A stretch of 64,000 nt of DNA from Actinotalea sp. JY-7876 (GTDB taxonomy: Bacteria; Actinomycetota; Actinomycetes; Actinomycetales; Cellulomonadaceae), in assembly GCF_014042015.1 (NCBI RefSeq), contig NZ_CP059493.1, positions 868,001 to 932,000 on the forward strand. Reading direction: 5' to 3'. The position numbers and the translations under genes were made by a program. The notes beneath the pieces were generated by a model. The model saw nothing but the letters and a program-made list of their open reading frames with translations. It had not been told where the DNA came from and made no database searches. Position 1 is the first letter of the stretch. Each line of letters opens with the position of its first letter. Positions 29,358 to 37,978 of this stretch are shown in pieces.

Positions 29358-30035
29358 TCAGCCGGCGGACGCCCGCACGAGCCCGGTCTCGTAGGCGAGC
29401 ACGACGGCCTGCACGCGGTCACGGATGCCGAGCTTGGCGAGGATGCGCCCGACGTGCGTCTTGACCGTCGCCTCGGACAGGAAGAGGCGCTCCGCGACCT
29501 CGGCGTTGGACAGCCCGTCCGCGACGCAGCGCAGCACCTCGAGCTCGCGCGGGGTGAGCTCGGCCAGGCGGGGGTCCGGCCCGTCGGGCTCGGGCGTCCG
29601 GTCCGAGGAGGGCAGCTGGCCCGAGAACAGCTCGAGCATGCGCCGCGTGACCCGGGGGGAGACGACGGCGTCGCCCGACGCGACGGTGCGGATGGCCGCG
29701 ACGAGCTCCGCCGGGCGCGCGTCCTTGAGCAGGAAGCCGCTCGCGCCCGCGCGCAGCGCCGCGAACGCGTACTCGTCGAGGTCGAACGTGGTGAGGATGA
29801 GGACGCGCGTGTCGGGGTGCGCCGCGACGATGCGCTCGGTCGCCTCGATGCCGTTGACGTTCGGCATGCGCACGTCCATGAGCACGACGTCGGGGCGCAG
29901 GGCCGTGACCTGGTCGACGGCGGCGCGCCCGTCGCCCGCCTCGCCGATCACCTCCAGGTCGTCCTCGGCCTCGAGCACGAGCCGGAAGCCCATGCGGAGC
30001 AGTGCCTGGTCGTCGACCAGCAGGATCCTCGTCAT
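29358..30035 (-). CDS. NarL/LuxR family response regulator
   Basis: The 225-residue regulator has a receiver domain (1-120; Asp8/Asp9 and phospho-acceptor Asp54 in MDVRMP; Lys in FLLKDA) and a LuxR-type helix-turn-helix (about 160-220; LTPRELEVLRCVADGLSNAEVAERL). The start overlaps the stop of the upstream histidine kinase (ATGA), so the pair is co-translated. It is the only response regulator in the locus although two kinases are present. Its likely targets are the two promoters carrying the shared element at 32351-32423 and 35871-35943. Confidence 0.93.
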   Translation of the reverse strand: MTRILLVDDQALLRMGFRLVLEAEDDLEVIGEAGDGRAAVDQVTALRPDVVLMDVRMPNVNGIEATERIVAAHPDTRVLILTTFDLDEYAFAALRAGASGFLLKDARPAELVAAIRTVASGDAVVSPRVTRRMLELFSGQLPSSDRTPEPDGPDPRLAELTPRELEVLRCVADGLSNAEVAERLFLSEATVKTHVGRILAKLGIRDRVQAVVLAYETGLVRASAG

Positions 30036-31462
30036 CTCGTCCCTTCGTGGGGCAGCCAGGCATGGACCCGCCACCCGTTGCCGTGCGGTCCCGCCTGGAC
30101 GGTCCCGCCGTACGCCGCGGCGCGCTCGCTCATCGAGATGAGCCCTCGCGCCGTCCCCTCCTGCTCGCCGCCCGGCACCGCGGGCCCCTGGTCGACGACG
30201 TCGATCTCGACGCCCGTCGCCACGCGCCGCACGACCAGCTCGACACCGAGGGTGCCATGCGCGTGCCGTGCCGCGTTCTCGAGCGCCTCCTCGACGATGC
30301 GGACGACGGCGAGCTGCAGCCCGGGGTCGGGCGGCAGCACGTCGGCACCGACGCCGGTGGCCCGCACGGGCAGCCCGGCGTCGCGGAACCGGTCGACGAT
30401 CAGGGCCAGGTCCGGCGCGCTGGGCTGGGGCGCGAACGGGACGGCGGACGCGTCGGCGGCCGGCCCGTCACCGTGCAGCACGCCCAGCAGGCGCCGCATG
30501 TCCGCGAGCGCGGCGCGCCCCGTGATCGACAGCTCGGTCAGCGCCGCGCGGGAGAGCTCGGGCGCGTGGCGCACGGTCGACGCGGCCCCGTCGCCCAGCG
30601 CGATCATCTCGGTCAGCCCGTGCGCGACGACGTCGTGCATCTCGCGCGCGATGCGGGCGCGCTCGGCCGCCCGGGCCAGCCGTTCCTCCTGCTCGCGGTC
30701 GCGCGCCAGGGCGTTCGCCCGGTCCACCAGGTCCGCCACGTGCAGGCGGCGGTTGCGCACGCTCGTGCCGACCGCGACGCAGAGCAGCGCGGGCAGCACG
30801 ACGCCGGTGGCGGTCCACGCCCAGACCTCGTTCCGCGAGGCCTCGACGACTGCGCTCAGGTCGGCCGCGCCGTCGACCGAGTAGTCGAAGGTGATCGTGC
30901 CCACGCGGGCCGGCAGGTCGAGCATCGCCGCCAGGAGCATCGCGGCGGTGGTACCGCCGAAGGTCCACCAGGTCACGGAGGCCGGCCGCGCGGCGGCGAC
31001 GGCGTAGAGCGCCAGGGCGAGCCCGAGGTCGAACCCGGCCGTCGCCCCGGTGGTCGCCAGGGCCGTCGCACCGAGCGTCGCCATCGCGGCGGCACAGGTG
31101 ACCGGCCGCCGTCGGCGCCACAGCAGGACGACCATGCCGGCGAACGCCAGGCCGACACCCCACACCTGGGTCCGTCCGGCCACGTCGGGCCCGAGCAGCG
31201 TGTCGAGCGGGAACATGCTGCGCGCCCCGGCGGCCATGAGGAGGGCGAAGAAGCCCCAGCCGAGGACGATGAGCACGTCCATGACCACCGGACGCCGGAC
31301 GAAGAACCGCCGGACCGGTCCGAGCCGCCGTGCCGAGAGCTCGGTGAACAGGGGCGCCTCGACGGCGGGGGCCTGCTTCGCCGCCGCCCGCCGTCGCCAC
31401 ACGCGAGCACTCTCCCAGGTCGGGGCGGTGCGGCGCACGGCGGGGGCGGCGGACGTCGTCAC
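30032..31462 (-). CDS. Sensor histidine kinase 1 (DesK/NarL-partner type)
   Basis: The 476-residue kinase has about six transmembrane helices (55-235), a HisKA_3 dimerisation helix with REMHDVVAHGL (His276) and a HATPase domain with EEALENAARHA and ARGLISMSERAAAYGG. It starts at GTG 31462, four bases after the stop of permease 1, and overlaps the regulator start. It is a paralogue of kinase 2 (32489-33892): both begin with LFTE-SARRLGPVRRFF. This class often senses membrane stress or antibiotics and controls neighbouring ABC exporters. Confidence 0.92.
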   Translation of the reverse strand: MTTSAAPAVRRTAPTWESARVWRRRAAAKQAPAVEAPLFTELSARRLGPVRRFFVRRPVVMDVLIVLGWGFFALLMAAGARSMFPLDTLLGPDVAGRTQVWGVGLAFAGMVVLLWRRRRPVTCAAAMATLGATALATTGATAGFDLGLALALYAVAAARPASVTWWTFGGTTAAMLLAAMLDLPARVGTITFDYSVDGAADLSAVVEASRNEVWAWTATGVVLPALLCVAVGTSVRNRRLHVADLVDRANALARDREQEERLARAAERARIAREMHDVVAHGLTEMIALGDGAASTVRHAPELSRAALTELSITGRAALADMRRLLGVLHGDGPAADASAVPFAPQPSAPDLALIVDRFRDAGLPVRATGVGADVLPPDPGLQLAVVRIVEEALENAARHAHGTLGVELVVRRVATGVEIDVVDQGPAVPGGEQEGTARGLISMSERAAAYGGTVQAGPHGNGWRVHAWLPHEGTR

Positions 31463-31466
31463 GAGA

Positions 31467-32318
31467 TCAGGCGTCGCGGCGACGCACGAGCACGGAAGCG
31501 ACCACCATGAGGCCCAGCACCCAGGCCAGCATGACGCCGTAGCCCTGCCAGGGTCCGAGCACGGTGCTCGTCGAGGCGGTCGTCACGGACCCGAGCGCAT
31601 CGGCCGTCACGAGGCGGCTGCCCGCGAGGCCCGGCAGGAACGAGGCCGCGTTCTGCAGCGGCGCCCACGGGATGAGGGCGAGCACGTTCTCCACGACGAG
31701 CAGCAGGCCGAGGACGGCGGCGATCCCGGCGGCGGACGACCGGACGAGCGCGCCGATCGCGTAGCCGAGCGCCGTCGCCGCCGCGAGGACCAGGGGGGTG
31801 CCGAACAGGATCCGCAGGTCCTCGCTGCTCGTCAGGTCGATCGACATGCCGCTGAGGGTGAGCGACGGTGCGCTCGCGGCCCACGCGAGCAGGACCGCCG
31901 CGATCGATGCGACGAAGACGGTCGCGACGATCACCGCGAGCTTGCTCCACAGCACGCCGAGCCGCCCGGGCGCCGCGGTGAAGCTCGAGCGGATCTGCCC
32001 GGTGCGGTACTCGCCGGTGATCGCCACGACGCCGAGAGCGCAGAAGATCAGCTGCGCGAAGAGGGACCCCGAGGTGACGTAGACGGCGCCGACCAGGTGC
32101 TCGCTGCCGAACGCCTCGGGGACCTTCGCGATGCTCGCCGTGCGCATCGGCGCGAAGAGGACGACGGCGACGACGCTCGCCAGGACGGCCCACCACGTCG
32201 AGCGCAGCGAACGGAGCTTGATCCACTCCGAGGCGAGGAGGGACCGCGCCGTCGGTGCCTGCACGGTGGGGCGCGGCCCACCCGGTGCTGCGGGGCCGGG
32301 CACTGCGAGGGCGGTCAT
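31467..32318 (-). CDS. ABC-2 type transporter permease 1
   Basis: The 283-residue protein has six transmembrane helices and the family opening LLASEWIKLRSLRSTWW. The ITGEYRTGQIRSS segment and C-terminal RRRDA are also shared with permease 2. AGGAG precedes the ATG. It lies directly upstream of kinase 1 and has no ATPase of its own; the ATPase at 34894-35844 is the obvious partner. A copy of the locus promoter element lies upstream at 32351-32423. Confidence 0.9.
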   Translation of the reverse strand: MTALAVPGPAAPGGPRPTVQAPTARSLLASEWIKLRSLRSTWWAVLASVVAVVLFAPMRTASIAKVPEAFGSEHLVGAVYVTSGSLFAQLIFCALGVVAITGEYRTGQIRSSFTAAPGRLGVLWSKLAVIVATVFVASIAAVLLAWAASAPSLTLSGMSIDLTSSEDLRILFGTPLVLAAATALGYAIGALVRSSAAGIAAVLGLLLVVENVLALIPWAPLQNAASFLPGLAGSRLVTADALGSVTTASTSTVLGPWQGYGVMLAWVLGLMVVASVLVRRRDA

Positions 32319-32350
32319 GGGGAGCTCCTGCCTGAGGGGGTGGCTGACGT

Positions 32351-32423
32351 CCTCGAACCTACGAGCGCGTGGCCGCCGCCGGGACGCCCGCGAGGACCAG
32401 ATCCGCGGCGCCCGTGGCTACGT
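32351..32423 (-). promoter_or_regulatory. Locus promoter element, copy before permease 1
   Basis: On the minus strand the blocks ATCTGGTCC, GCGGGCGTCCCGGC, a TAGGTT -10-like hexamer and TTCGAGG occur in the same order and spacing as upstream of the ATPase gene. The -35 region is poor, suggesting activator dependence. Confidence 0.55.
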
Positions 32424-32488
32424 CAGGAGGATGAGGCGTCCTCCCTGAGGCGTCGCCGTCCGGGGCCGCGTGCTCCGGCACCGTGCCG

Positions 32489-33892
32489 TCAGGCGCTCGC
32501 GGGCGCCGGCGTGCGGTCCGACGCGTCGTCCGGCCACGGGAGGGACGCGCGCACGCGCCACCCCCCCGCGTAGGGCCCGGCCTCGAGCGCGCCGCCGTTG
32601 ACGGCGGCGCGCTCGCGCATGCCGATGATGCCGCGCCCCGACCCCTGGCCCGTCCGCACGGGCGCGGCCGGCCCGCGGTCGACGACCTCGATCTCGAGGA
32701 CGCCGGGCCCTCGGCGGACCGCGAGCTCCACCGCCGCCGTGCCCGGCGCGTAGCGCAGGGCGTTGGTGAGCGCCTCCTGGGCGATGCGGTGGGCCGCGAG
32801 GCGCAGCCGCGCGTCGGCCCGCTCGAGGGCGGGGTCGGTCAGACCGGTGGCGCGCACCGGCAGCCCGGCGGCTCGGAAGCGCTCGACCAGCGCGGCCAGG
32901 TCCAGCCCTTCGGGCTGCGGCTCGTACGGCGCCGGGCCCGCGGCCGGCGCGCCGCCGCCCGGGCTCCCCTCCTGCGCCCCGAGCACGCCGAAGATCCGGC
33001 GGATGTCGCCGAGCGCCGAGCGGCCCGTCGCGGAGAGCTCGCGCAGCGCCGCGAGCGACCGGTCGGGTGAGCGGTCCAGGGCCGCGTTCGCGCCGTCGCC
33101 GAGGGCGATCATCACCGACAGGCTGTGCGCGACGACGTCGTGCATCTCGCGCGCGATCGTGGACCGCTCGGCGACGCGGGCCAGGCGCAGCTGCTGGTCA
33201 CGCTCGCGGGCGAGCGCGTTGGCCCGCTCCACGAGGTCCGCCAGGTGCAGGCGCCGGTTGCGCACGCCGGTGCCGAAGGACACGGCCAGCAGCACGCAGA
33301 TGGCCAGGAGCAGGAGCATGGCGAACCACTCCGAGAGGGCCACCGGGTCGCGGACGGTGCTGGCGCTGCCCGGGGGCGGTGCCCAGCCGTCCGCGAAGTA
33401 GGCGTACGCGCGGGCGGCCGGCGCCAGGGCGGCCGCCGCGAGCACCGCGGTGCAGAGCCCGACGGTGCGCCACGTGACCGACGGGCGGTACGACGCGGCC
33501 ACGACGTACACCCCGAACGCCACGCCGAGGTCGAACCCGCCGATCTGGCCCGTCGTGGCGAGCGAGACGACGCCGAGGGCGGTCATCGCCGCCGTGACCG
33601 CGAGCGGGCGGGCACGGCGCCGGGTGAGGACCACCGAGCCGGCGAGGGCGAGACCCAGCACCCACCACCACATGCGGTCGGCGAGCGGGTCGTTCTCCGC
33701 CACGGAGTCGTACCGCATCGTGTCGGCGCTGACCAGCGGCACAAAGAGGGCGAAGACGAGGAACCACAGGATGAGCAGGACGTCCACGACGACCGGGTGC
33801 TGAGCGAAGAACCGCCGGACCGGCCCGAGCCGGCGCGCCGACTGCTCGGTGAAGAGCGGTGCGGCCGCCGGCTCGGGCGGGGGAGCGGTCAC
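32489..33892 (-). CDS. Sensor histidine kinase 2 (paralogue, no adjacent regulator)
   Basis: The 467-residue paralogue of kinase 1 has an N-terminal membrane part (about 35-210), REMHDVVAHSL (His251), an N-box EALTNALRYA and a G-box GRGIIGMRERAAVNGG. The GTG at 33892 is chosen because it follows by five bases the stop of a 43-codon permease relic, which suggests coupling. No response regulator gene follows; the next gene downstream is permease 1 behind its own promoter element. It may signal to the single regulator at 29358-30035. The catalytic residues appear intact. Confidence 0.9.
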   Translation of the reverse strand: MTAPPPEPAAAPLFTEQSARRLGPVRRFFAQHPVVVDVLLILWFLVFALFVPLVSADTMRYDSVAENDPLADRMWWWVLGLALAGSVVLTRRRARPLAVTAAMTALGVVSLATTGQIGGFDLGVAFGVYVVAASYRPSVTWRTVGLCTAVLAAAALAPAARAYAYFADGWAPPPGSASTVRDPVALSEWFAMLLLLAICVLLAVSFGTGVRNRRLHLADLVERANALARERDQQLRLARVAERSTIAREMHDVVAHSLSVMIALGDGANAALDRSPDRSLAALRELSATGRSALGDIRRIFGVLGAQEGSPGGGAPAAGPAPYEPQPEGLDLAALVERFRAAGLPVRATGLTDPALERADARLRLAAHRIAQEALTNALRYAPGTAAVELAVRRGPGVLEIEVVDRGPAAPVRTGQGSGRGIIGMRERAAVNGGALEAGPYAGGWRVRASLPWPDDASDRTPAPASA

Positions 33893-33897
33893 GGCGC

Positions 33898-34029
33898 TCA
33901 GGCGTCCCTCCGACCCCGGAGCACCGCCGCCACCGCGAGGAGCACGACGACCCATGCCGCCATGATGCCGTAGCCCTGGTGGGTGCCTCGGCCGACGACG
34001 TGGCCGACGATGTCGGCGTGCGCGGGCAC
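33898..34029 (-). pseudogene. Remnant of a third ABC permease (C-terminal 43 codons)
   Basis: A frame from GTG 34029 to TGA 33898 encodes 43 residues ending QGYGIMAAWVVVLLAVAAVL then RGRRDA, clearly homologous to the last helix of permeases 1 and 2 (QGYGVMLAWVLGL... and QGWAVLAAWVAVL..., both ending RRRDA). Everything N-terminal is missing. It begins one base after the stop of permease 2 and ends five bases before kinase 2. It is best explained as the end of a deleted permease gene, kept perhaps only as a coupling peptide. Confidence 0.8.
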
Positions 34030-34030
34030 G

Positions 34031-34897
34031 CTAGGCGTCGCGGCGGCGCAGGAGCACCGCGGCGACGGTGAGCAGGACCGCGACCCAGGCGGCCAGGACG
34101 GCCCAGCCCTGCCACGGGCCCAGTGCCGCGACGTCGGACATCTCGCTCCACATGACGTGGGCGTCGAGGCTGCTGTCGTCCTGCAGCACCAGGCTGCCGG
34201 CGCGCGAGGGCAGGAACGGGCCGGCCAGCTCGATGAACCGGCCGGGGATCAGCGAGAAGACGTTCTCGACCACGAGCAGCAGCCCGAGCACCGTGGCGAT
34301 GGCGGCGGCCGAGTTGCGCAGCAGGGCACCGAACGCGAACGCCAGCGCGGCCACGGTCGCCAGGTAGAGCGGGGTGCCCAGCAGGACGCGCAGGTCGCTG
34401 GGGTCGGTGAGGTCGATCGAGACGCCGATGGTGTCGAACCACGGCGACGCACCGGCCCAGCCGATCGCGGCGGCCACGGTCATGGCGGCGAAGACGGTGC
34501 CGAACAGCACGACCAGCTTGGCGGCCAGGACAGGGATCCGGCGCGGCTCGGCGCTCAGGGTGGAGCGGATCTGCCCGGTCCCGTACTCGCCCGTGATGAG
34601 GAGCGCGCCGAGCACGCACACCACGAGCTGGACGAGGAACCAGCCGCCGGTGACGAAGGAGGCGCCGCTCTGCGAGACGCCGCTGCCGAAGTTCAGGGGG
34701 TCGGTCGACGTGCCCCAGGTCTGCAGCACGGCGAAGGCGACCAGGAAGGCGGCGGCGACGCCGAGGCTCCACCACGTGGAGCGCAGGCTCCGGAGCTTGA
34801 TCCACTCGGACGCGACGAGGCGCCCGAAGGTGACCGGTCGCACGGTCGCCGCGCGGCGGGCCGGGGCGAGCGGCGCGGCGGCCGTCGCGGCGCTCAC
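34031..34897 (-). CDS. ABC-2 type transporter permease 2
   Basis: The 288-residue protein has six transmembrane helices and the same opening (LVASEWIKLRSLRSTWW) and end (RRRDA) as permease 1. Other shared blocks are LLITGEYGTGQIRS, IDLTDPSDLRVLLGTPL and GLLLVVENVFSLIP. The GTG start overlaps the ATPase stop (GTGA), so ATPase and permease 2 are translationally coupled and form the core exporter. The substrate is unknown. Confidence 0.9.
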   Translation of the reverse strand: MSAATAAAPLAPARRAATVRPVTFGRLVASEWIKLRSLRSTWWSLGVAAAFLVAFAVLQTWGTSTDPLNFGSGVSQSGASFVTGGWFLVQLVVCVLGALLITGEYGTGQIRSTLSAEPRRIPVLAAKLVVLFGTVFAAMTVAAAIGWAGASPWFDTIGVSIDLTDPSDLRVLLGTPLYLATVAALAFAFGALLRNSAAAIATVLGLLLVVENVFSLIPGRFIELAGPFLPSRAGSLVLQDDSSLDAHVMWSEMSDVAALGPWQGWAVLAAWVAVLLTVAAVLLRRRDA

Positions 34898-35844
34898 CGC
34901 GCGCTCCCGGCGGTCGCGGCGGCGCTCGGGGCGCCGGGGACGGGGCTGGACTGGTACTCGACGTCGCCCGCGGTGAGGCGCATGTACGCGTCCTCGAGGG
35001 AGGCCTGCACGGCCGCCAGCTCGTGGACGGCGACGCCGGCCCGCAGGGCCGTGTCGGCGATCGCGGCGGTGGTGCTGCCCGCGACCTCGAGCAGGTCGTG
35101 CGCCACGGAGGTCACCGTGGCGCCCTGGGCGGTGAGGGCGCGCTCGAGCTCGGTCGCCTGCGGCGTGCGCACGCGCACGACGTCGGTCTGGGCCCGGGCG
35201 ACGATCTCCGCGACGGGCGCGTCGGCGATGAGGCGGCCGCGGCCCACGACGATGAGGTGGTCGGCGGTCAGCGCCATCTCGCTCATGAGGTGCGAGGACA
35301 GGAAGACGGTGCGGCCCTGGGACGCGAGGTGCCGCAGCAGCGTGCGGACCCACAGGACGCCCTCGGGGTCCAGGCCGTTGACCGGCTCGTCGAGGATCAG
35401 CGTCTGCGGGTCGCCGAGCAGGGCCGCCGCGATGCCGAGGCGCTGCCCCATGCCGAGGGAGAACTTGCCGGCGCGCTTCTTGGCGACGCTGGCCAGGCCC
35501 GTCATCTCGATGACCTCGTCGACGCGCGCCCGGCTGATGCCGTGCGTCGCGGCGAGCGCCAGCAGGTGGTTGCGCGCCGAGCGGCCGGTGTGGACCGCCT
35601 TCGCCTCGAGCAGCGTGCCGACCTCGCCGAGGGGGGCGCGGTGCTGGGCGTAGGGCTTGCCGTTCACGGTGACGTGCCCGGCGGTGGGGCGGTCGAGCCC
35701 GACGATCATGCGCATCGTGGTGGACTTGCCGGCGCCGTTGGGACCGAGGAACCCGGTCACCATGCCCGGGCGGACGGTGAAGGAGATCCCGTCGACCGCC
35801 GTCTTGTCCCCGTACCTCTTGGTGAGCCCTGTGGCCTCGATCAT
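34894..35844 (-). CDS. ABC transporter ATP-binding protein (exporter type)
   Basis: The 316-residue ATPase has Walker A GPNGAGKST (about residues 34-42), a Q-loop region, signature FSLGMGQRLGIA, Walker B TLILDEP and the H-loop SSHLMSEM, followed by a C-terminal regulatory extension typical of drug/antibiotic exporter ATPases of the DrrA/CcmA group. AGGAGG stands 7 bases before the ATG. It is the only ATPase in the locus and likely serves both permeases. The promoter element at 35871-35943 lies just upstream. Confidence 0.93.
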   Translation of the reverse strand: MIEATGLTKRYGDKTAVDGISFTVRPGMVTGFLGPNGAGKSTTMRMIVGLDRPTAGHVTVNGKPYAQHRAPLGEVGTLLEAKAVHTGRSARNHLLALAATHGISRARVDEVIEMTGLASVAKKRAGKFSLGMGQRLGIAAALLGDPQTLILDEPVNGLDPEGVLWVRTLLRHLASQGRTVFLSSHLMSEMALTADHLIVVGRGRLIADAPVAEIVARAQTDVVRVRTPQATELERALTAQGATVTSVAHDLLEVAGSTTAAIADTALRAGVAVHELAAVQASLEDAYMRLTAGDVEYQSSPVPGAPSAAATAGSAR

Positions 35845-35870
35845 GGTTGTCCTCCTGCGTTGGGCGTGTG

Positions 35871-35943
35871 CCTCGAACGTAGGAGCGGACCGGGTGCGGC
35901 CGGGACGCCCGCAGGGACCAGATGCGGGATGCCGCGGACTACG
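35871..35943 (-). promoter_or_regulatory. Locus promoter element, copy before the ATPase
   Basis: On the minus strand it holds ATCTGGTCC, GCGGGCGTCCCGGC, then a TACGTT -10-like hexamer followed by CGAGG, parallel to the copy before permease 1. It is the likely binding region of the locus response regulator. Confidence 0.55.
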
Positions 35944-35960
35944 CCGCGCGGATGACCTCG

Positions 35961-36022
35961 CGCGGCGGCGTCCCCCCTCGGGAGGGCGCCGCCGCGCCCC
36001 CCCTCGGGAGGGCGCCGCCGCG
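35961..36022 (-). terminator. Tandemly duplicated hairpin after msrA
   Basis: CGCGGCGGCG (35961-35970) pairs with CGCCGCCGCG (35987-35996). The right half, including the inner CCCTC/GAGGG pair, is repeated at a 26-base period (35971-35996 and 35997-36022). It lies a few bases past the msrA stop and should end that transcript before it enters the exporter locus. Confidence 0.7.
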
Positions 36023-36028
36023 CCGGGC

Positions 36029-36685
36029 TCAGGCCGTCGGCAGCGGGCAGGCGACGCCGGTCGAGTGCACCGGGCAGTACCCGTTCGGCACCTTGTGCAG
36101 GTACTGCTGGTGGTACTCCTCGGCGTAGTAGAAGCGCCCGGCGTCCTCGGCGGCGCGGATCTCGGTGGTGATCGGGCCGTAGCCGTTGCGGCGCAGCTCC
36201 GGCTCGAACGCCTCGCGCGTCGCCAACGCGGCCGCGGCCTGCTCGGGCGTCGTCGGGTAGATCGCCGAGCGGTACTGCGTGCCCACGTCGTTGCCCTGGC
36301 GGAAGCCCTGCGTCGGGTCGTGCAGGGTCCAGAACGTGCGCAGCAGCTCCGTCGTGCTCAGCACGGTGGGGTCGTAGGCGACGAGCACGGCCTCGGTGTG
36401 CCCGGTCATGCCGGTGCACACCTCCTCGTAGGTCGGGAACGGCGTGTACCCGCCCTGGTAGCCCGCGGCGGTCGTCACGACGCCCGGCAGCTGCCACATC
36501 TCCTTCTCGGCGCCCCAGAAGCACCCGAGGGCGACGTACAGGGTCTGGGTGCCCGTCGGCCACGGACCGGCCAGCGGGGTGCCCAGGACCGCGTGGCGCT
36601 CGGGCACGGGGTAGGGGTAGGCGTCCCGGCCGCGCAGCGCGCGCTCCGGGGTGACCATCGTGGTGCGCAGTCGCGATCCGAACAC
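36029..36685 (-). CDS. msrA: Peptide methionine sulfoxide reductase MsrA
   Basis: The 218-residue enzyme has the catalytic cysteine in [10 protein letters not shown] (Cys55), the Tyr/Glu substrate pocket ([26 protein letters not shown]) and C-terminal cysteines in NGYCPVH and GVACPL for recycling by thioredoxin. It reduces methionine-S-sulfoxide in oxidised proteins. The GTG at 36685 is chosen because AGGAGG lies 6 bases upstream. It is divergent from metB with 87 bases between the starts. Confidence 0.95.
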   Translation of the reverse strand: MFGSRLRTTMVTPERALRGRDAYPYPVPERHAVLGTPLAGPWPTGTQTLYVALGCFWGAEKEMWQLPGVVTTAAGYQGGYTPFPTYEEVCTGMTGHTEAVLVAYDPTVLSTTELLRTFWTLHDPTQGFRQGNDVGTQYRSAIYPTTPEQAAAALATREAFEPELRRNGYGPITTEIRAAEDAGRFYYAEEYHQQYLHKVPNGYCPVHSTGVACPLPTA

Positions 36686-36760
36686 GGCGTCCTCCTGGGT
36701 GGTGCGGGTGACCTCCGGATCAACCTCGGACGGGGGGCGCCGTGTTCCCGTGTGTCCCTC

Positions 36761-36766
36761 TAGCCT
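36761..36766 (+). promoter_or_regulatory. -10 element of a leaderless metB transcript
   Basis: TAGCCT ends 6 bases before the metB GTG, and no ribosome site is present. Transcription would start at the start codon. Confidence 0.55.
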
Positions 36767-36772
36767 GGGCCC

Positions 36773-37978
36773 GTGAGCGACGCACCCCACGACTGGACCT
36801 CTGCCGGCTTCTCGACCCGCGCGATCCACGCCGGTTCGGAGCCCGACCCGACGACGGGCGCCGTCGTCCCTCCGATCTACCAGGTCTCGACCTACAAGCA
36901 GGACGGCGTCGGCGGCCTGCGAGGCGGCTACGAGTACTCGCGGTCCGCCAACCCCACGCGCACCGCGCTCGAGGAGGCCCTCGCGGCCGTCGAGAGCGGG
37001 GCCGCCGCCTTCGCCTTCGCGTCGGGCCTCGCGGCGGAGGACACGCTGCTGCGGGCGGTGCTGCGTCCGGGGGACCACGTCGTGGTGCCCGACGACGCGT
37101 ACGGCGGCACCTACCGCCTGGTCGCCCGGGTCTTCGGGCCCTGGGGCATCGAGCACACGCCCGTGGACCTGTCCGACCTCGACGCGGTCGCGGCCGCGAT
37201 CGTGCCCGGACGCACCAAGGCGGTCTGGGTCGAGACGCCGACGAACCCGCTGCTCGGCGTGAGCGACATCGCGGCCCTGTCGGCGCTCGCGCGCGCGGCG
37301 GGCGCCGTGCTCGCCGTCGACAACACGTTCGCGACGCCGTACCTGCAGCAGCCCCTCGCGCTCGGCGCGGACGTCGTCGTGCACTCGACGACGAAGTACA
37401 TCGGGGGCCACAGCGACGTCGTCGGCGGTGCGCTCGTCGTGGCCGACGGCGCCCAGCTGCCGGTCGGGCTCGCGGGACCCACGGGCACGGCGTCGCTGGC
37501 CGACGCGGTGGGGTTCCACCAGAACGCGTCGGGTGCCGTCGCCGGGCCGTTCGACGCCTGGCTCACGCTCCGCGGCCTCAAGACGCTCGCCGTCCGCATG
37601 GACCGCCACTGCTCGAACGCGGCGACCGTCGCGCGGTTCCTCGCCGAGCACGCCGCGGTCACCGAGGTGATCTACCCGGGGCTGGCGAGCCACCCCGGCC
37701 ACGAGCTCGCCGCGCGGCAGATGAGCGGCTTCGGCGGCATGGTCTCGTTCCGGGTCGGCAGCGCGGAGAAGGCGCTGGAGGTGTGCGCCCGGACCAAGGT
37801 CTTCACGCTGGCCGAGTCGCTCGGGGGCATCGAGTCGCTGGTCGAGCACCCCGGGCGCATGACGCACGCGTCCGTCGCGGGGTCACCGCTCGAGGTCCCG
37901 GACGACCTGGTGCGCCTCTCGGTGGGCATCGAGGACGTCGCGGACCTGGTGGCCGACCTCGGCCAGGCGCTCGCGTGA
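36773..37978 (+). CDS. metB: Cystathionine gamma-synthase/gamma-lyase
   Basis: The 401-residue PLP fold I enzyme has the Cys/Met metabolism signature: [35 protein letters not shown] and the cofactor lysine in [12 protein letters not shown] (Lys208), with SLGGIESL near the end. It either makes cystathionine from an activated homoserine and cysteine or cleaves cystathionine; sequence alone does not decide. Its position next to the greA/mca region matches metB of mycobacteria. The stop overlaps the following transporter start (GTGA). Confidence 0.92.
   Translation: MSDAPHDWTSAGFSTRAIHAGSEPDPTTGAVVPPIYQVSTYKQDGVGGLRGGYEYSRSANPTRTALEEALAAVESGAAAFAFASGLAAEDTLLRAVLRPGDHVVVPDDAYGGTYRLVARVFGPWGIEHTPVDLSDLDAVAAAIVPGRTKAVWVETPTNPLLGVSDIAALSALARAAGAVLAVDNTFATPYLQQPLALGADVVVHSTTKYIGGHSDVVGGALVVADGAQLPVGLAGPTGTASLADAVGFHQNASGAVAGPFDAWLTLRGLKTLAVRMDRHCSNAATVARFLAEHAAVTEVIYPGLASHPGHELAARQMSGFGGMVSFRVGSAEKALEVCARTKVFTLAESLGGIESLVEHPGRMTHASVAGSPLEVPDDLVRLSVGIEDVADLVADLGQALA

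Noticed and set aside
32319-32488. A missing response regulator gene next to kinase 2
   Set aside because: The gap is only 170 bases, contains a promoter element and no receiver-domain coding potential.
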